A stretch of 64,000 nt of DNA from JAHEME01 sp034435035 (lineage in GTDB: Bacteria; Chloroflexota; Anaerolineae; Aggregatilineales; UBA3940): the NCBI GenBank assembly GCA_034435035.1, contig DAOTXW010000068.1, forward strand, positions 62,001-126,000, in the 5' to 3' direction. The notes beneath the pieces were generated by a model. That model had not been told where the DNA came from. It ran no database searches and was given only the letters and a program-made list of their open reading frames with translations. Below are positions 8,469 to 16,401 of this stretch, in pieces; within the stretch, counting starts at the first letter, position 1, and each line of letters starts with the position of its first letter. Made by a program: the position numbers and the translations under genes.

Positions 8469-9644
8469 GTGAAAGCAGCAACAACCTGGGCGGCAGCAGC
8501 CATAATGGCCAGTATGATCAGCGCACTGGCGTGTGGTGCAGTTGCGTCAGAAGCCTCCGAGGGTATCCAACCCTCCCGCACCCCACTGCCCACTGCTACA
8601 GCGCCCTCGCCCGTGCTATCCCCCCCTACCCCAGCTCCGCCGGACATAGATGCGTTTCAGGATGCGCTTGAGCAAGCCCTGAGGTCACGCGATGCGGCTG
8701 CACTAGGAGTGCTCATGTCAGGGGCCTTTGCGGTTCAATATGTCGATGGCCCGGGCGGCCTGATCGCGGTTGCGGATGCAGTGACCCTGCTGCAGCAGGA
8801 CCTCCTGACCAGCCCGAACCCCCCGATAGTTGACGAGAGCCTTGACGGCAGCGCTCTTCTCACCCTGTATCCACCACCCCCTGGACTGGTGATCACACGC
8901 GTTCTGTGGAGCAGCAACTGGGGGAGCTCCGGAGCCGATCAGGCCCTTGTTCTCATCTCTCTGCAGGAGGATGGCAGGCCCTACTTCAGCGGCCTGGTCA
9001 TTGCGCGAGGCGGATTCCCGGGCATGGCAGAATCACAGCCTGTCGATGAAACGCCGGCGCCCACCTTGCAGCCCATTTCAGAAGCCGCACCGGCCACCCG
9101 CGGCCGCGAGGTATATGCCTCTGATCTGAGCGCAGGCTGGCCGGCAGTCAAGCAGGATGCACTTACCGGGGAACCCCTCCCCACGGGTGGATATCAGATG
9201 ACAGCCACCCCTGCCGGATGGATTTATACATCGCGCCTGGCTATCAGCACCTTCTATGCCGAGGTATCGGCTCGCCCGCAGGATTGCCCACCGGATGCAG
9301 GCTACGGGCTGTTGTTCCATTACATCGATCCCGGCCGATTCCGTTTCTTCATAGTGTGGTGCAGCGGCGCCTATTCCCTGGTGGAAAGGCCAGAGGCCGC
9401 CCGAACCGTTGTGTTGGCCGAGGGCATGATGCCTGCCACGCTGGATCCGTCCACAGGAGAGCACCGGCTGGGCGTCCGCGCGACCGACTCCGGCCTGGAT
9501 CTGTTCGTGGACGACATCCCAATCGCCCGCACTGCCGCCAGTTCGATGCCAGCCGGTGACATCGGAATGTATGTCGAGGCAGCAGGGCGCAAGCCCATCA
9601 CCGTCGTGTTCACCGGCCTGCGAGTCTACGAAGCGGGCCCCTGA
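8469..9644 (+). CDS. Secreted or lipid-anchored two-domain protein with a C-terminal ConA-like domain
   Basis: The GTG start at 8469 follows a GGGGGAAG ribosome site and begins a signal-peptide-like Ala/Met-rich segment ending in ALACG. This could be a lipobox, though the -3 and -2 residues are swapped from the usual pattern. A Thr/Pro-rich linker follows. Residues of about 65-190 form a small alpha/beta domain that could be NTF2-like. After a second linker, the last 190 residues resemble the ConA-like/jellyroll domain common in Chloroflexota surface proteins (YGLLFHYIDPGRFRFF core). The open frame extends far upstream across lepA but that part is an antisense shadow. The 3' end overlaps tlyA by 19 bases. 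Function unknown. Confidence 0.7.
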   Translation: MKAATTWAAAAIMASMISALACGAVASEASEGIQPSRTPLPTATAPSPVLSPPTPAPPDIDAFQDALEQALRSRDAAALGVLMSGAFAVQYVDGPGGLIAVADAVTLLQQDLLTSPNPPIVDESLDGSALLTLYPPPPGLVITRVLWSSNWGSSGADQALVLISLQEDGRPYFSGLVIARGGFPGMAESQPVDETPAPTLQPISEAAPATRGREVYASDLSAGWPAVKQDALTGEPLPTGGYQMTATPAGWIYTSRLAISTFYAEVSARPQDCPPDAGYGLLFHYIDPGRFRFFIVWCSGAYSLVERPEAARTVVLAEGMMPATLDPSTGEHRLGVRATDSGLDLFVDDIPIARTAASSMPAGDIGMYVEAAGRKPITVVFTGLRVYEAGP

Positions 9645-10471
9645 TCGGGATCATCTGCCGGCGCAGGCAGGTTTTTTCTTCGTTGTGCTGCCTCCACAGC
9701 TTCTTCGATGGCCTCCGCAGCGTCAAAAGGCCATGAGGGAGCCTGAACGGTGGCCCATAGCAGGAACTCGAGGTTCCCCGCCGGTCCAGTAATCGGCGAG
9801 GGCACAAGGCCGGCGGCATGAAGGCCAGCCTCGCGCGCATACCCAACGACGGCATGCAGGACGGACGCATGCACAGCGGGATCGCGCACCACACCACCCC
9901 TGCTGACCTGGCTGCGCCCTGCCTCGAACTGCGGCTTGACCAGAATCACTATCTGACCCCGCGCGTCCAGCCACCTGGTCAGTACGGGTAAAAGATGCCG
10001 CACAGAGATGAAGGAGACATCAACCGCGACCAGAGTCACCGGTTCGGCGAGAGCTGTCAGATACCGGGCATTCGTGCGCTCCATCAGCACCACACGCGAG
10101 TCCTGCCGGAGTCCCCAAGCTATCTGCCCATACCCGACATCGATTGCATAGACACGAGCCGCTCCGCGCTGCAGCAGGCAGTCGGTGAATCCCCCGGTCG
10201 AGGCGCCCACATCCGCACACACCCACCCCTGCGGATTGACCGCAAAGGAATCCAAGGCCGCAGCGAGTTTCTCCCCCCCGCGGCTGACGAACCGGGGTCG
10301 CGCTCGTACTTCGATCAGCGTTTGGTCATCAGCGCGAGCCGCCGGCTTCATCGCAGGCTGACCATTGACCAGCACCGAGCCAGCCATGATCAGCCGCTGC
10401 GCTTGCTCGCGCGACTCGGCCAATCCTCGTTCCACCAGGATCTGATCCAGCCGAGCCCGCACTTTCTTCAT
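9626..10471 (-). CDS. tlyA: TlyA-family rRNA 2'-O-methyltransferase (S4 plus FtsJ domains)
   Basis: Residues 1-60 form an S4 RNA-binding domain (RLDQILVERGLAESREQAQR, then VLVNG). The FtsJ-like SAM methyltransferase follows, with the motif GASTGGFTDCLLQ, DVGYGQIAW and DVSFIS. TlyA relatives methylate 2'-OH groups of 16S and/or 23S rRNA; some were first named hemolysins. The ATG at 10471 (MKKVRARLDQ) is the conserved start; 14 extra upstream codons are unlikely. Length of 281 residues is typical. It is divergent from the mevalonate operon. Confidence 0.92.
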   Translation of the reverse strand: MKKVRARLDQILVERGLAESREQAQRLIMAGSVLVNGQPAMKPAARADDQTLIEVRARPRFVSRGGEKLAAALDSFAVNPQGWVCADVGASTGGFTDCLLQRGAARVYAIDVGYGQIAWGLRQDSRVVLMERTNARYLTALAEPVTLVAVDVSFISVRHLLPVLTRWLDARGQIVILVKPQFEAGRSQVSRGGVVRDPAVHASVLHAVVGYAREAGLHAAGLVPSPITGPAGNLEFLLWATVQAPSWPFDAAEAIEEAVEAAQRRKNLPAPADDPDQGPAS

Positions 10472-10522
10472 GTCCGGGTGCGCCTCATTCTGTATCCTGT
10501 ATCGAACAGGCATGCGAATTCG

Positions 10523-10550
10523 TTGACAGACCCGCCTCAGAGTCTATAAT
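10523..10550 (+). promoter_or_regulatory. Consensus sigma-70 promoter of the mevalonate operon
   Basis: TTGACA at 10523-10528, a 16-base spacer and TATAAT at 10545-10550. Both hexamers match consensus exactly. It lies 33 bases upstream of the GTG start of the UbiA-type gene and should drive the four-gene operon to 14189. Confidence 0.8.
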
Positions 10551-10583
10551 AGCGCGGTCGGGAATGAATACGGAAGGCACACT

Positions 10584-11462
10584 GTGAGTCAGATACGCGG
10601 ACTGCTCCGCAGCATGCGTCCCAAGCAGTGGCTCAAGAACGGCTTCATTTTTGTGCCACTGGTCTTTGACCGCAAGCTGGACGAGGTAACTTACCTGCTG
10701 GCGACTGCGGCCGGGTTTATGCTGATGTGCCTGGTAAGCAGCTCGATCTATCTGATCAACGATCTCGCGGATATCGAAGCGGATCGGGCCCACCCAACCA
10801 AGCGTTTTCGCCCCCTGCCATCCGGGCAGCTGTCGCGTAGTCTGGCGCGCGCTGCCGCAGTGGGTCTCCCCCTGGCAAGTATTCCACTGGCCTATCTTCT
10901 CAACCCCGCCTTTGCGCTGATCGTTGCTATCTACCTCGCCAGCCAGATGGCCTATTCCTTCAAGCTCAAACACATCGTTCTGATCGACGTTTTGACGCTT
11001 GCCTCAGCGTATCTGCTGCGTGTGATCGCCGGCGTAGAGCTGGTTGATGTGGCTCGCTTCTCTCCGTGGCTCTACATTTTCACGGGCATGCTGGCTTTGT
11101 TCCTGGGGGTAGGAAAGCGGCGCCAGGAACTGGTGCTGCTCCAGAAAGATGCCAATAACTCTCGGGCGATCCTGGATCAATACACTGTTGGGCTGCTGGA
11201 CGAGATGATCGTCATTGTAACAGCGACCACGATTCTCACCTATGCGCTCTATACCTTCAGCGCAGAAGGGCTGCCTGAAAACCACGCAATGATGCTGACG
11301 ATCCCGTTCGTCGTCTATGGGATCTTCCGCTACCTGTATCTGATTCACGTGAGGGGGGAAGGCGGTGCACCGGACGAAGTGATCCTGCGCGATCGGCCCC
11401 TGCAGCTAACAGTCATACTATGGGGGATTTCAGTTGTCGCCGTGCTGTACCTGATCCCGTGA
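10584..11462 (+). CDS. UbiA-family prenyltransferase, decaprenyl-phosphate phosphoribosyltransferase-like
   Basis: The 292-residue membrane protein has about eight to nine hydrophobic segments. The first Asp-rich motif NDLADIEADRAHPTKRFRPL and the N-terminal RPKQWLKNGFIFVPLVF are characteristic of the UbiA branch that transfers phosphoribose from PRPP to polyprenyl phosphate. In mycobacteria this step feeds arabinan synthesis; the acceptor here is unknown. The start is GTG with a GGAAGG ribosome site. Its stop overlaps the next GTG start (GTGA). First gene of an operon that makes isopentenyl diphosphate, which suits an enzyme that uses polyprenyl phosphate. Confidence 0.85.
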   Translation: MSQIRGLLRSMRPKQWLKNGFIFVPLVFDRKLDEVTYLLATAAGFMLMCLVSSSIYLINDLADIEADRAHPTKRFRPLPSGQLSRSLARAAAVGLPLASIPLAYLLNPAFALIVAIYLASQMAYSFKLKHIVLIDVLTLASAYLLRVIAGVELVDVARFSPWLYIFTGMLALFLGVGKRRQELVLLQKDANNSRAILDQYTVGLLDEMIVIVTATTILTYALYTFSAEGLPENHAMMLTIPFVVYGIFRYLYLIHVRGEGGAPDEVILRDRPLQLTVILWGISVVAVLYLIP

Positions 11463-12391
11463 GTGAGCCGATTGTCGCCACTGCGCCGGGCAAGATCATC
11501 CTTCTGGGCGAGCATGCTGTCGTATATGGACGCCCGGCGCTGGCAATACCTGTTCGGTCGGTAAGCGCCCGCGCAGCCATTTACCCCGCGCCACCGGGGA
11601 CCGGCCTGACGATCGAGGCGCTCGATCTCAATCGACATCTTTCGCTGGCGTCCCCCGACTCTGAAGCGCTGGCGCTGACAGCCCGGCTGGTACTTGATCG
11701 GACAGCCGCTGCAGAGCCTGACGCGCGGATCGTGGTGCAGTCCTCTATCCCGATAGCCAGCGGGCTGGGCAGCGGCGCAGCCGTCTCGGCGGCTCTGGCC
11801 AGAGCCCTGGCAGCGTATCTGGGACAGCCGCTGACCGACCCGGCTACGTCTGACCTGGTCTATGAGGTTGAGAAACTCCACCACGGTAGCCCCAGCGGGA
11901 TCGACAATACCGTCATTTGCTACGATCTGCCGGTGTATTTTTTGCGCGGCCAGGCGCCTGTTGTCTTCCGTCCAAAGGGCACGTTCGTCCTTCTGATCGG
12001 TGACACAGGGGTACCCAGCCCCACTCGGCTAGCAGTGGCCGCTGTCAGGCAGGGCTGGGAGCAAGATCGAGAACTGTACACGGCCCGCTTCGCAGCGATT
12101 GGCCAAATCGCGGAGAAGGGCCGCACAGCCATCGAACAGGGCAACCAGCGCCTGCTGGGCAGCCTCATGAACCAGAATCAGGCACTGCTTCGGGATCTGG
12201 GGGTATCATCCCCGGAGCTTGAGCGGCTGGTCGATGCGGCGCTGAGTGCAGGAGCAAGCGGCGCTAAACTCTCAGGCGGTGGCCGCGGCGGCAACATGAT
12301 CGCGCTGGTAGCTCCCGAGCGATCCGATGCCGTCGCCGCAGCACTTCGCAGCAGTGGAGCGGTCAACGTCCTGCAGACCCGGATCGAATAA
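11459..12391 (+). CDS. mvk: Mevalonate kinase
   Basis: GHMP-family kinase that phosphorylates mevalonate at position 5. Motif 1 is APGKIILLGEHAVVYG near residue 10, the ATP loop is PIASGLGSGAAVSAALA, PSGIDNT carries the catalytic Asp, and motif 3 is KLSGGGRGGNMIA. GEHAVVYG and PSGIDN point to mevalonate kinase rather than phosphomevalonate or homoserine kinase. The GTG start at 11459 overlaps the previous stop by four bases, giving 310 residues, normal for the archaeal/bacterial type. No phosphomevalonate kinase gene follows; instead an isopentenyl phosphate kinase does. Confidence 0.93.
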   Translation: MSEPIVATAPGKIILLGEHAVVYGRPALAIPVRSVSARAAIYPAPPGTGLTIEALDLNRHLSLASPDSEALALTARLVLDRTAAAEPDARIVVQSSIPIASGLGSGAAVSAALARALAAYLGQPLTDPATSDLVYEVEKLHHGSPSGIDNTVICYDLPVYFLRGQAPVVFRPKGTFVLLIGDTGVPSPTRLAVAAVRQGWEQDRELYTARFAAIGQIAEKGRTAIEQGNQRLLGSLMNQNQALLRDLGVSSPELERLVDAALSAGASGAKLSGGGRGGNMIALVAPERSDAVAAALRSSGAVNVLQTRIE

Positions 12392-12400
12392 GGCGGCCTG

Positions 12401-13198
12401 ATGTTAGTGTTTCTTAAGCTGGGAGGATCCCTCATCACAGACAAAGGGCTGCGCGAATCGGCCCGTTCAGACACAATCATGCGTGTCGCAGCGGAAATCC
12501 GTGAGGCCCTTACACAGCGCTCTGATCTTCAGCTACTGATCGGACATGGCAGCGGTAGTTTCGGGCATTCCGCTGCACAGCAATATGGCACGCATCGCGG
12601 CGTGGTAGATCAACACGGATGGTACGGCTTTGCCCGTGTCAGCGTGGTGGCTGCGCGGCTGAACGCGATGGTACTGGATGCGCTTGACGCGGCCGGTGTT
12701 CCGGTGTTCCGCGTTCAACCCTCAGCCTCAGCACTCTGCCGTGAGGGCGCTCTGACCGAACTGGCGTTACACCCCATCCAGAGCGCCCTGGCCGCAGGGC
12801 TGGTTCCTCTTGTCTACGGCGATGTCGCGTTTGACCTCATACGTGGCGGCACGATCATCAGCACCGAGCAGATCTTCGACTACCTAGCGCTGCGGCTGGC
12901 CCCGGCCCGCCTCCTGCTTGCCGGCGACTATGATGGCGTCCGTGACGCGGAAGGGAATATCCTGCCGAAGCTGACATCCGCAGATCGCGGCAGGCTGGAG
13001 GGCGCCATTACAGGGTCGGCTCACCCAGATGTGACGGGCGGCATGGCGGCCAAGGTTGACGCGATGCTAGCACTCTGCAGGGCCGTGCCAGGACTCACTG
13101 TGCAGGTTTTCTCGGGAGTGGAGAGCGGCATAATTCAGCGCACCCTGGTTGACAATTCTTGTCAGCCCGGCACCTGCATTTCCGGAGAATCGAGCTGA
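12401..13198 (+). CDS. ipk: Isopentenyl phosphate kinase
   Basis: Amino-acid-kinase fold enzyme that phosphorylates isopentenyl phosphate to isopentenyl diphosphate. The N-terminal LKLGGSLITDK is the family phosphate-binding start. GHGSGSFGH carries the His that defines isopentenyl phosphate kinases within the superfamily, and YGDV and AGDYDGV follow. Length of 265 residues is typical. This enzyme is the hallmark of the alternative mevalonate pathway of archaea and some Chloroflexota. It lies 9 bases after mevalonate kinase and 4 bases before the decarboxylase. Confidence 0.92.
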   Translation: MLVFLKLGGSLITDKGLRESARSDTIMRVAAEIREALTQRSDLQLLIGHGSGSFGHSAAQQYGTHRGVVDQHGWYGFARVSVVAARLNAMVLDALDAAGVPVFRVQPSASALCREGALTELALHPIQSALAAGLVPLVYGDVAFDLIRGGTIISTEQIFDYLALRLAPARLLLAGDYDGVRDAEGNILPKLTSADRGRLEGAITGSAHPDVTGGMAAKVDAMLALCRAVPGLTVQVFSGVESGIIQRTLVDNSCQPGTCISGESS

Positions 13199-13202
13199 AA
13201 CC

Positions 13203-14189
13203 ATGAGCAGCGGGTGTGCGGCCGCGCGGGCATATAGCAACATCGCGTTTATCAAGTACTGGGGCAATCGGGACGAACGGCTTCGGCTGCCTGCCAATGG
13301 CTCGATATCCATGAACCTGGCGGGTCTTCAAACAGAGACGCTGGTGAGGTTCGAGGCTGGCATCCCAGAAGACGCCGTCCGGATCAACGGCGAGCCGGCA
13401 TCTGAGCCAGCGCGACAGCGGGTTTCTGCGCACCTGGATGTCATCCGACAGCTGGCGGGCACCGCGCTGCGCGCCGAGGTCACCTCAGCCAACAACTTCC
13501 CCACCGGCACAGGGATCGCATCGTCTGCGTCGGCTTTTGCAGCTCTAACTGTCGCCGGTGCAGCTGCGCTGGGTTTGCAGCTCTCCGAAGCACATCTCTC
13601 TTGCCTGGCGCGGTTGGGCTCCGGATCAGCCAGCCGTTCAGTACCGGGTGGTTTCGTGGAGTGGCATATGGGCGAGGATCATGGCACGTCGTTCGCCGAA
13701 AGCATCGCCCCGGCTGAGTACTGGGATCTGGTTGACCTGGTAGCAATTGTCAGCGCAGAGCACAAGGCGGTGGGTTCAACCGGCGGGCATGCGCTGGCTC
13801 CGACATCTCCGCTTCAGGATGCGCGCCTGCTGGACGCTCCACGTCGGCTGGGCAGGTGCAGGTCGGCCATCCATGAGCGCGATTTCTTGTCCCTCGCCGA
13901 TGTCGTTGAGCAGGACGCCCTGATGATGCACGCCGTGATGATGACATCGATGCCCACGCTGATCTACTGGCTCCCCCCTACCCTGTCGATCATCCATCAT
14001 GTGAAGCGGTGGCGTTCGGAGGGCCTGCCAGTCTGCTTCACCATCGATGCAGGCCCCAATGTGCATGTGTTGACCCTCGCCAGACACGCCCCTGAGATTG
14101 ATCAACTGCTTAGGACTCTGGATGGTGTCCGCGATGTGCTGGCAGCCCCGGCTGGCGGGCCAGCCCATCTGATTGACAGGGTATGCTGA
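13203..14189 (+). CDS. mvaD: (Phospho)mevalonate decarboxylase of the diphosphomevalonate decarboxylase family
   Basis: GHMP-superfamily decarboxylase. The conserved start AYSNIAFIKYWGNRDERLRL matches the family; the second Lys of KYWGKRDE is Asn here. NNFPTGTGIASSASAFAAL is the ATP loop and FTIDAGPNVHVL carries the catalytic Asp. Next to an isopentenyl phosphate kinase, the expected substrate is 5-phosphomevalonate, giving isopentenyl phosphate, as shown for the Roseiflexus homologue. Substrate choice is inferred from context. ATG 13203 gives 328 residues, a normal length. Last gene of the operon. Confidence 0.9.
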   Translation: MSSGCAAARAYSNIAFIKYWGNRDERLRLPANGSISMNLAGLQTETLVRFEAGIPEDAVRINGEPASEPARQRVSAHLDVIRQLAGTALRAEVTSANNFPTGTGIASSASAFAALTVAGAAALGLQLSEAHLSCLARLGSGSASRSVPGGFVEWHMGEDHGTSFAESIAPAEYWDLVDLVAIVSAEHKAVGSTGGHALAPTSPLQDARLLDAPRRLGRCRSAIHERDFLSLADVVEQDALMMHAVMMTSMPTLIYWLPPTLSIIHHVKRWRSEGLPVCFTIDAGPNVHVLTLARHAPEIDQLLRTLDGVRDVLAAPAGGPAHLIDRVC

Positions 14190-14223
14190 TGCCGCTCCGG
14201 TGGTGATGCCCACAGCCGGCAGG

Positions 14224-14229
14224 TATAAT
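14224..14229 (+). promoter_or_regulatory. Candidate -10 element upstream of the site-2 protease gene
   Basis: TATAAT lies 61 bases upstream of the ATG, in the gap after the mevalonate operon. The base stretch 17 bases upstream (TGGTGA) is a poor -35, so this is a weak call. Confidence 0.35.
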
Positions 14230-14290
14230 CCTCTCTGCGTTGGGCTGTGCCAAAGCGCCGCAACAGCATTGTGGAAAGGCTTACTGTTAT

Positions 14291-15376
14291 ATGGAACTGG
14301 GCGCAACCGCTCTGTCAGTGCTGGCTTTCTTCTTAGTGATTGGCCCCCTGATCTTTGTTCACGAGCTGGGGCACTTCCTCGCCGCACGCTTGAGCGGCAT
14401 TCAGGTGGAGGAATTCGGAATCGGCTATCCCCCGCGGATGTTGACCCTGTTCGAACGCGGCGGCACTCGCTATACGTTGAACTGGCTGCCGCTGGGCGGC
14501 TTCATGCGCCCCCGGGGAGAGGATGATCCGGCAGTGCCGGGAGGTTTCGCCTCCTCGGCCAAGCGGCACCGTCTGGCCGTGCTGGCAGCAGGGCCGGGAG
14601 CCAACGTGCTGATCGCGTTCCTCCTCCTGGTCGTAATGTTCCTGATCGGCGCACCGGCTGAACTGCCAGGAGCCCGGATCGCTGCCGTTGAGGCAGGCTC
14701 ACCAGCCGCACAGGCCGGTCTGGTAGTCGGCGATGTCATCCTGAAGGCTGACGACACCGTCATCGTCAATTACGAAGTGCTGACTGGCTACATCCACAGC
14801 CGCGTTGCGGAGGCACCAGGCGAAACCATTGTCCTGACCATCGACCGGGCGGGCAATCAACTGACTCTGTCGGTTACACCACGGGTCAATCCGCCGGAAG
14901 GCCAGGGGCCTACCGGAATCCAGGTGCAGCCCATCATCGAAGTACGCCGCTATGCGCTCGGGCCGGCGTTGAGCAGCGCCGCACGCGAGGTCGCGGCCTT
15001 CGCCAAGGCGTTTGTTGAGTTCCCCGTCGCAGTCATCCAGGCGCAGATTCCAGCACGCTACCTCCGCCCTGTCAGCGTGGTGGGGATCAGCCAGATGGGC
15101 GGCCAGGCGCTGGATACATCGATCAATCAGAACGCTGCCTGGCCCATCCTGCAGCTGACAGCTTTCATTAGCCTTGCCCTGGCAGTGACCAATCTGCTGC
15201 CGTTGCCAGCGCTCGATGGGGGCCGTATCCTGTTTGTTCTGATTGAGGCGCTCAGAGGCCGCAGAGTCGATCCCCACCGTGAGACAATGGTGCACCTGAT
15301 CGGTTTTGCGATTCTGGTAACGGCTATGCTGGTGTTCGTCTATCTGGATATTGTCGATCCGCTGGTGGTCAGATGA
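14291..15376 (+). CDS. rseP: RseP-type site-2 intramembrane metalloprotease with PDZ domain
   Basis: M50 peptidase that cleaves membrane substrates, typically anti-sigma factors or signal-peptide remnants. The zinc motif HELGH is at residues 24-28 in the first membrane segment, a central PDZ domain spans about residues 125-205 (AGSPAAQAGLVVGDVI), and the third zinc ligand is in NLLPLPALDGGR near the C-terminus. The ATG at 14291 follows GGAAAGG. Length of 361 residues is normal. It overlaps the HEAT-repeat gene by four bases (ATGA). No dxr gene, the frequent neighbour, is present, which fits the use of the mevalonate route. Confidence 0.93.
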   Translation: MELGATALSVLAFFLVIGPLIFVHELGHFLAARLSGIQVEEFGIGYPPRMLTLFERGGTRYTLNWLPLGGFMRPRGEDDPAVPGGFASSAKRHRLAVLAAGPGANVLIAFLLLVVMFLIGAPAELPGARIAAVEAGSPAAQAGLVVGDVILKADDTVIVNYEVLTGYIHSRVAEAPGETIVLTIDRAGNQLTLSVTPRVNPPEGQGPTGIQVQPIIEVRRYALGPALSSAAREVAAFAKAFVEFPVAVIQAQIPARYLRPVSVVGISQMGGQALDTSINQNAAWPILQLTAFISLALAVTNLLPLPALDGGRILFVLIEALRGRRVDPHRETMVHLIGFAILVTAMLVFVYLDIVDPLVVR

Positions 15377-16386
15377 TGGAGCAGGATCAGGAGTTTGAAG
15401 CCCTACTGGAAACTCTGGCTGAAGCACAGGGCCCGCTGAAGGCGGTGCTCATCTACCGTCTATCTGACCTCAGTCCAGCCGACCTCTCGATCCTGCGGCT
15501 GCGCTGGCAGTTCTTCCCGGTAGAGCGCCGCCGTCAGCTGTTGGCGCGTCTGGCAGAAACCAGTGAAACCAGCTTCGACCTGGACTTCAGCACGGTTGCG
15601 CTTTTCGCCCTGCAGGATGAAGATGATGAAGTACGCCGCCAGGCCATTGCAGCCCTGTGGACGAATGAGGAAGAATCAACGATGCGCGAACTGCTCGCCA
15701 TTCTGGCGGGCGATGTACACTCATCGGTTCAGGCAGCAGCGGCTGAAGCACTGGCGCCTTTTGTGCTCGCCGGCGAGCTGGGAACGATCAGTGCCGCGGC
15801 CCGCGTCGAGGTCGAAGGCGCACTGCTGCAAGCCTTGAGCCGGACCGACTACAGTGACGAACTACACCGCCGCGCCCTGGAGAGTCTGGCCTTTTCAGGT
15901 CATCAGGATTTGCCAGAGCTGATTGAGAAAGCCTATGCCAGCCCTGTACTGGACGCACAGGCCAGCGCTCTGTTTGCGATGGGCCGCAGCGCCGATGAGC
16001 GGTGGACGCCGATTGTGGCGCGCGCTCTTGCCGATGACAGACCGGAGATTCAGTATGAAGCAGCGAGGGCAGCCGGCGAGCTTGGTATGGCCGAGTCCGT
16101 TTCCCGGCTGATTGAGCTGAGCGGAGGCCCTGATCGGGAGGTGCAGCACGCTGCCATCTGGTCGCTGGGCGAGATCGGCGGAGCGCAGGCTCAGCGGGCA
16201 CTGGTAGACCTCTCCAGACAAATAGCGGATGAGGACCTGCTCGAGGCCATCGATGATGCCCTTCATTCGGCGGCTCTAGCCGAAGGGTCACCCGGGCCAT
16301 TTATGCTGCTGAACGAGAGCTTCGCCGGCATGGACGATCTGGACGCCGAAGAAGACGATCTGGACGATCTGTACGAAGACGATTGA
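15373..16386 (+). CDS. HEAT-repeat protein with an acidic C-terminal tail
   Basis: The 337 residues are a series of helical HEAT-like repeats (for example DEVRRQAIAALW, VQAAAAEALAPF, IQYEAARAAGELG and VQHAAIWSLGEIGG), spaced by about 30-35 residues. They form a solenoid for protein binding. The last 25 residues are almost entirely Asp and Glu. No signal peptide is present. The start overlaps the site-2 protease stop by four bases, so it may act as a cytoplasmic partner or adaptor of that protease; this is inference from gene order. Confidence 0.8.
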   Translation: MMEQDQEFEALLETLAEAQGPLKAVLIYRLSDLSPADLSILRLRWQFFPVERRRQLLARLAETSETSFDLDFSTVALFALQDEDDEVRRQAIAALWTNEEESTMRELLAILAGDVHSSVQAAAAEALAPFVLAGELGTISAAARVEVEGALLQALSRTDYSDELHRRALESLAFSGHQDLPELIEKAYASPVLDAQASALFAMGRSADERWTPIVARALADDRPEIQYEAARAAGELGMAESVSRLIELSGGPDREVQHAAIWSLGEIGGAQAQRALVDLSRQIADEDLLEAIDDALHSAALAEGSPGPFMLLNESFAGMDDLDAEEDDLDDLYEDD

Positions 16387-16401
16387 AAACGCCCGGCTGC
16401 T

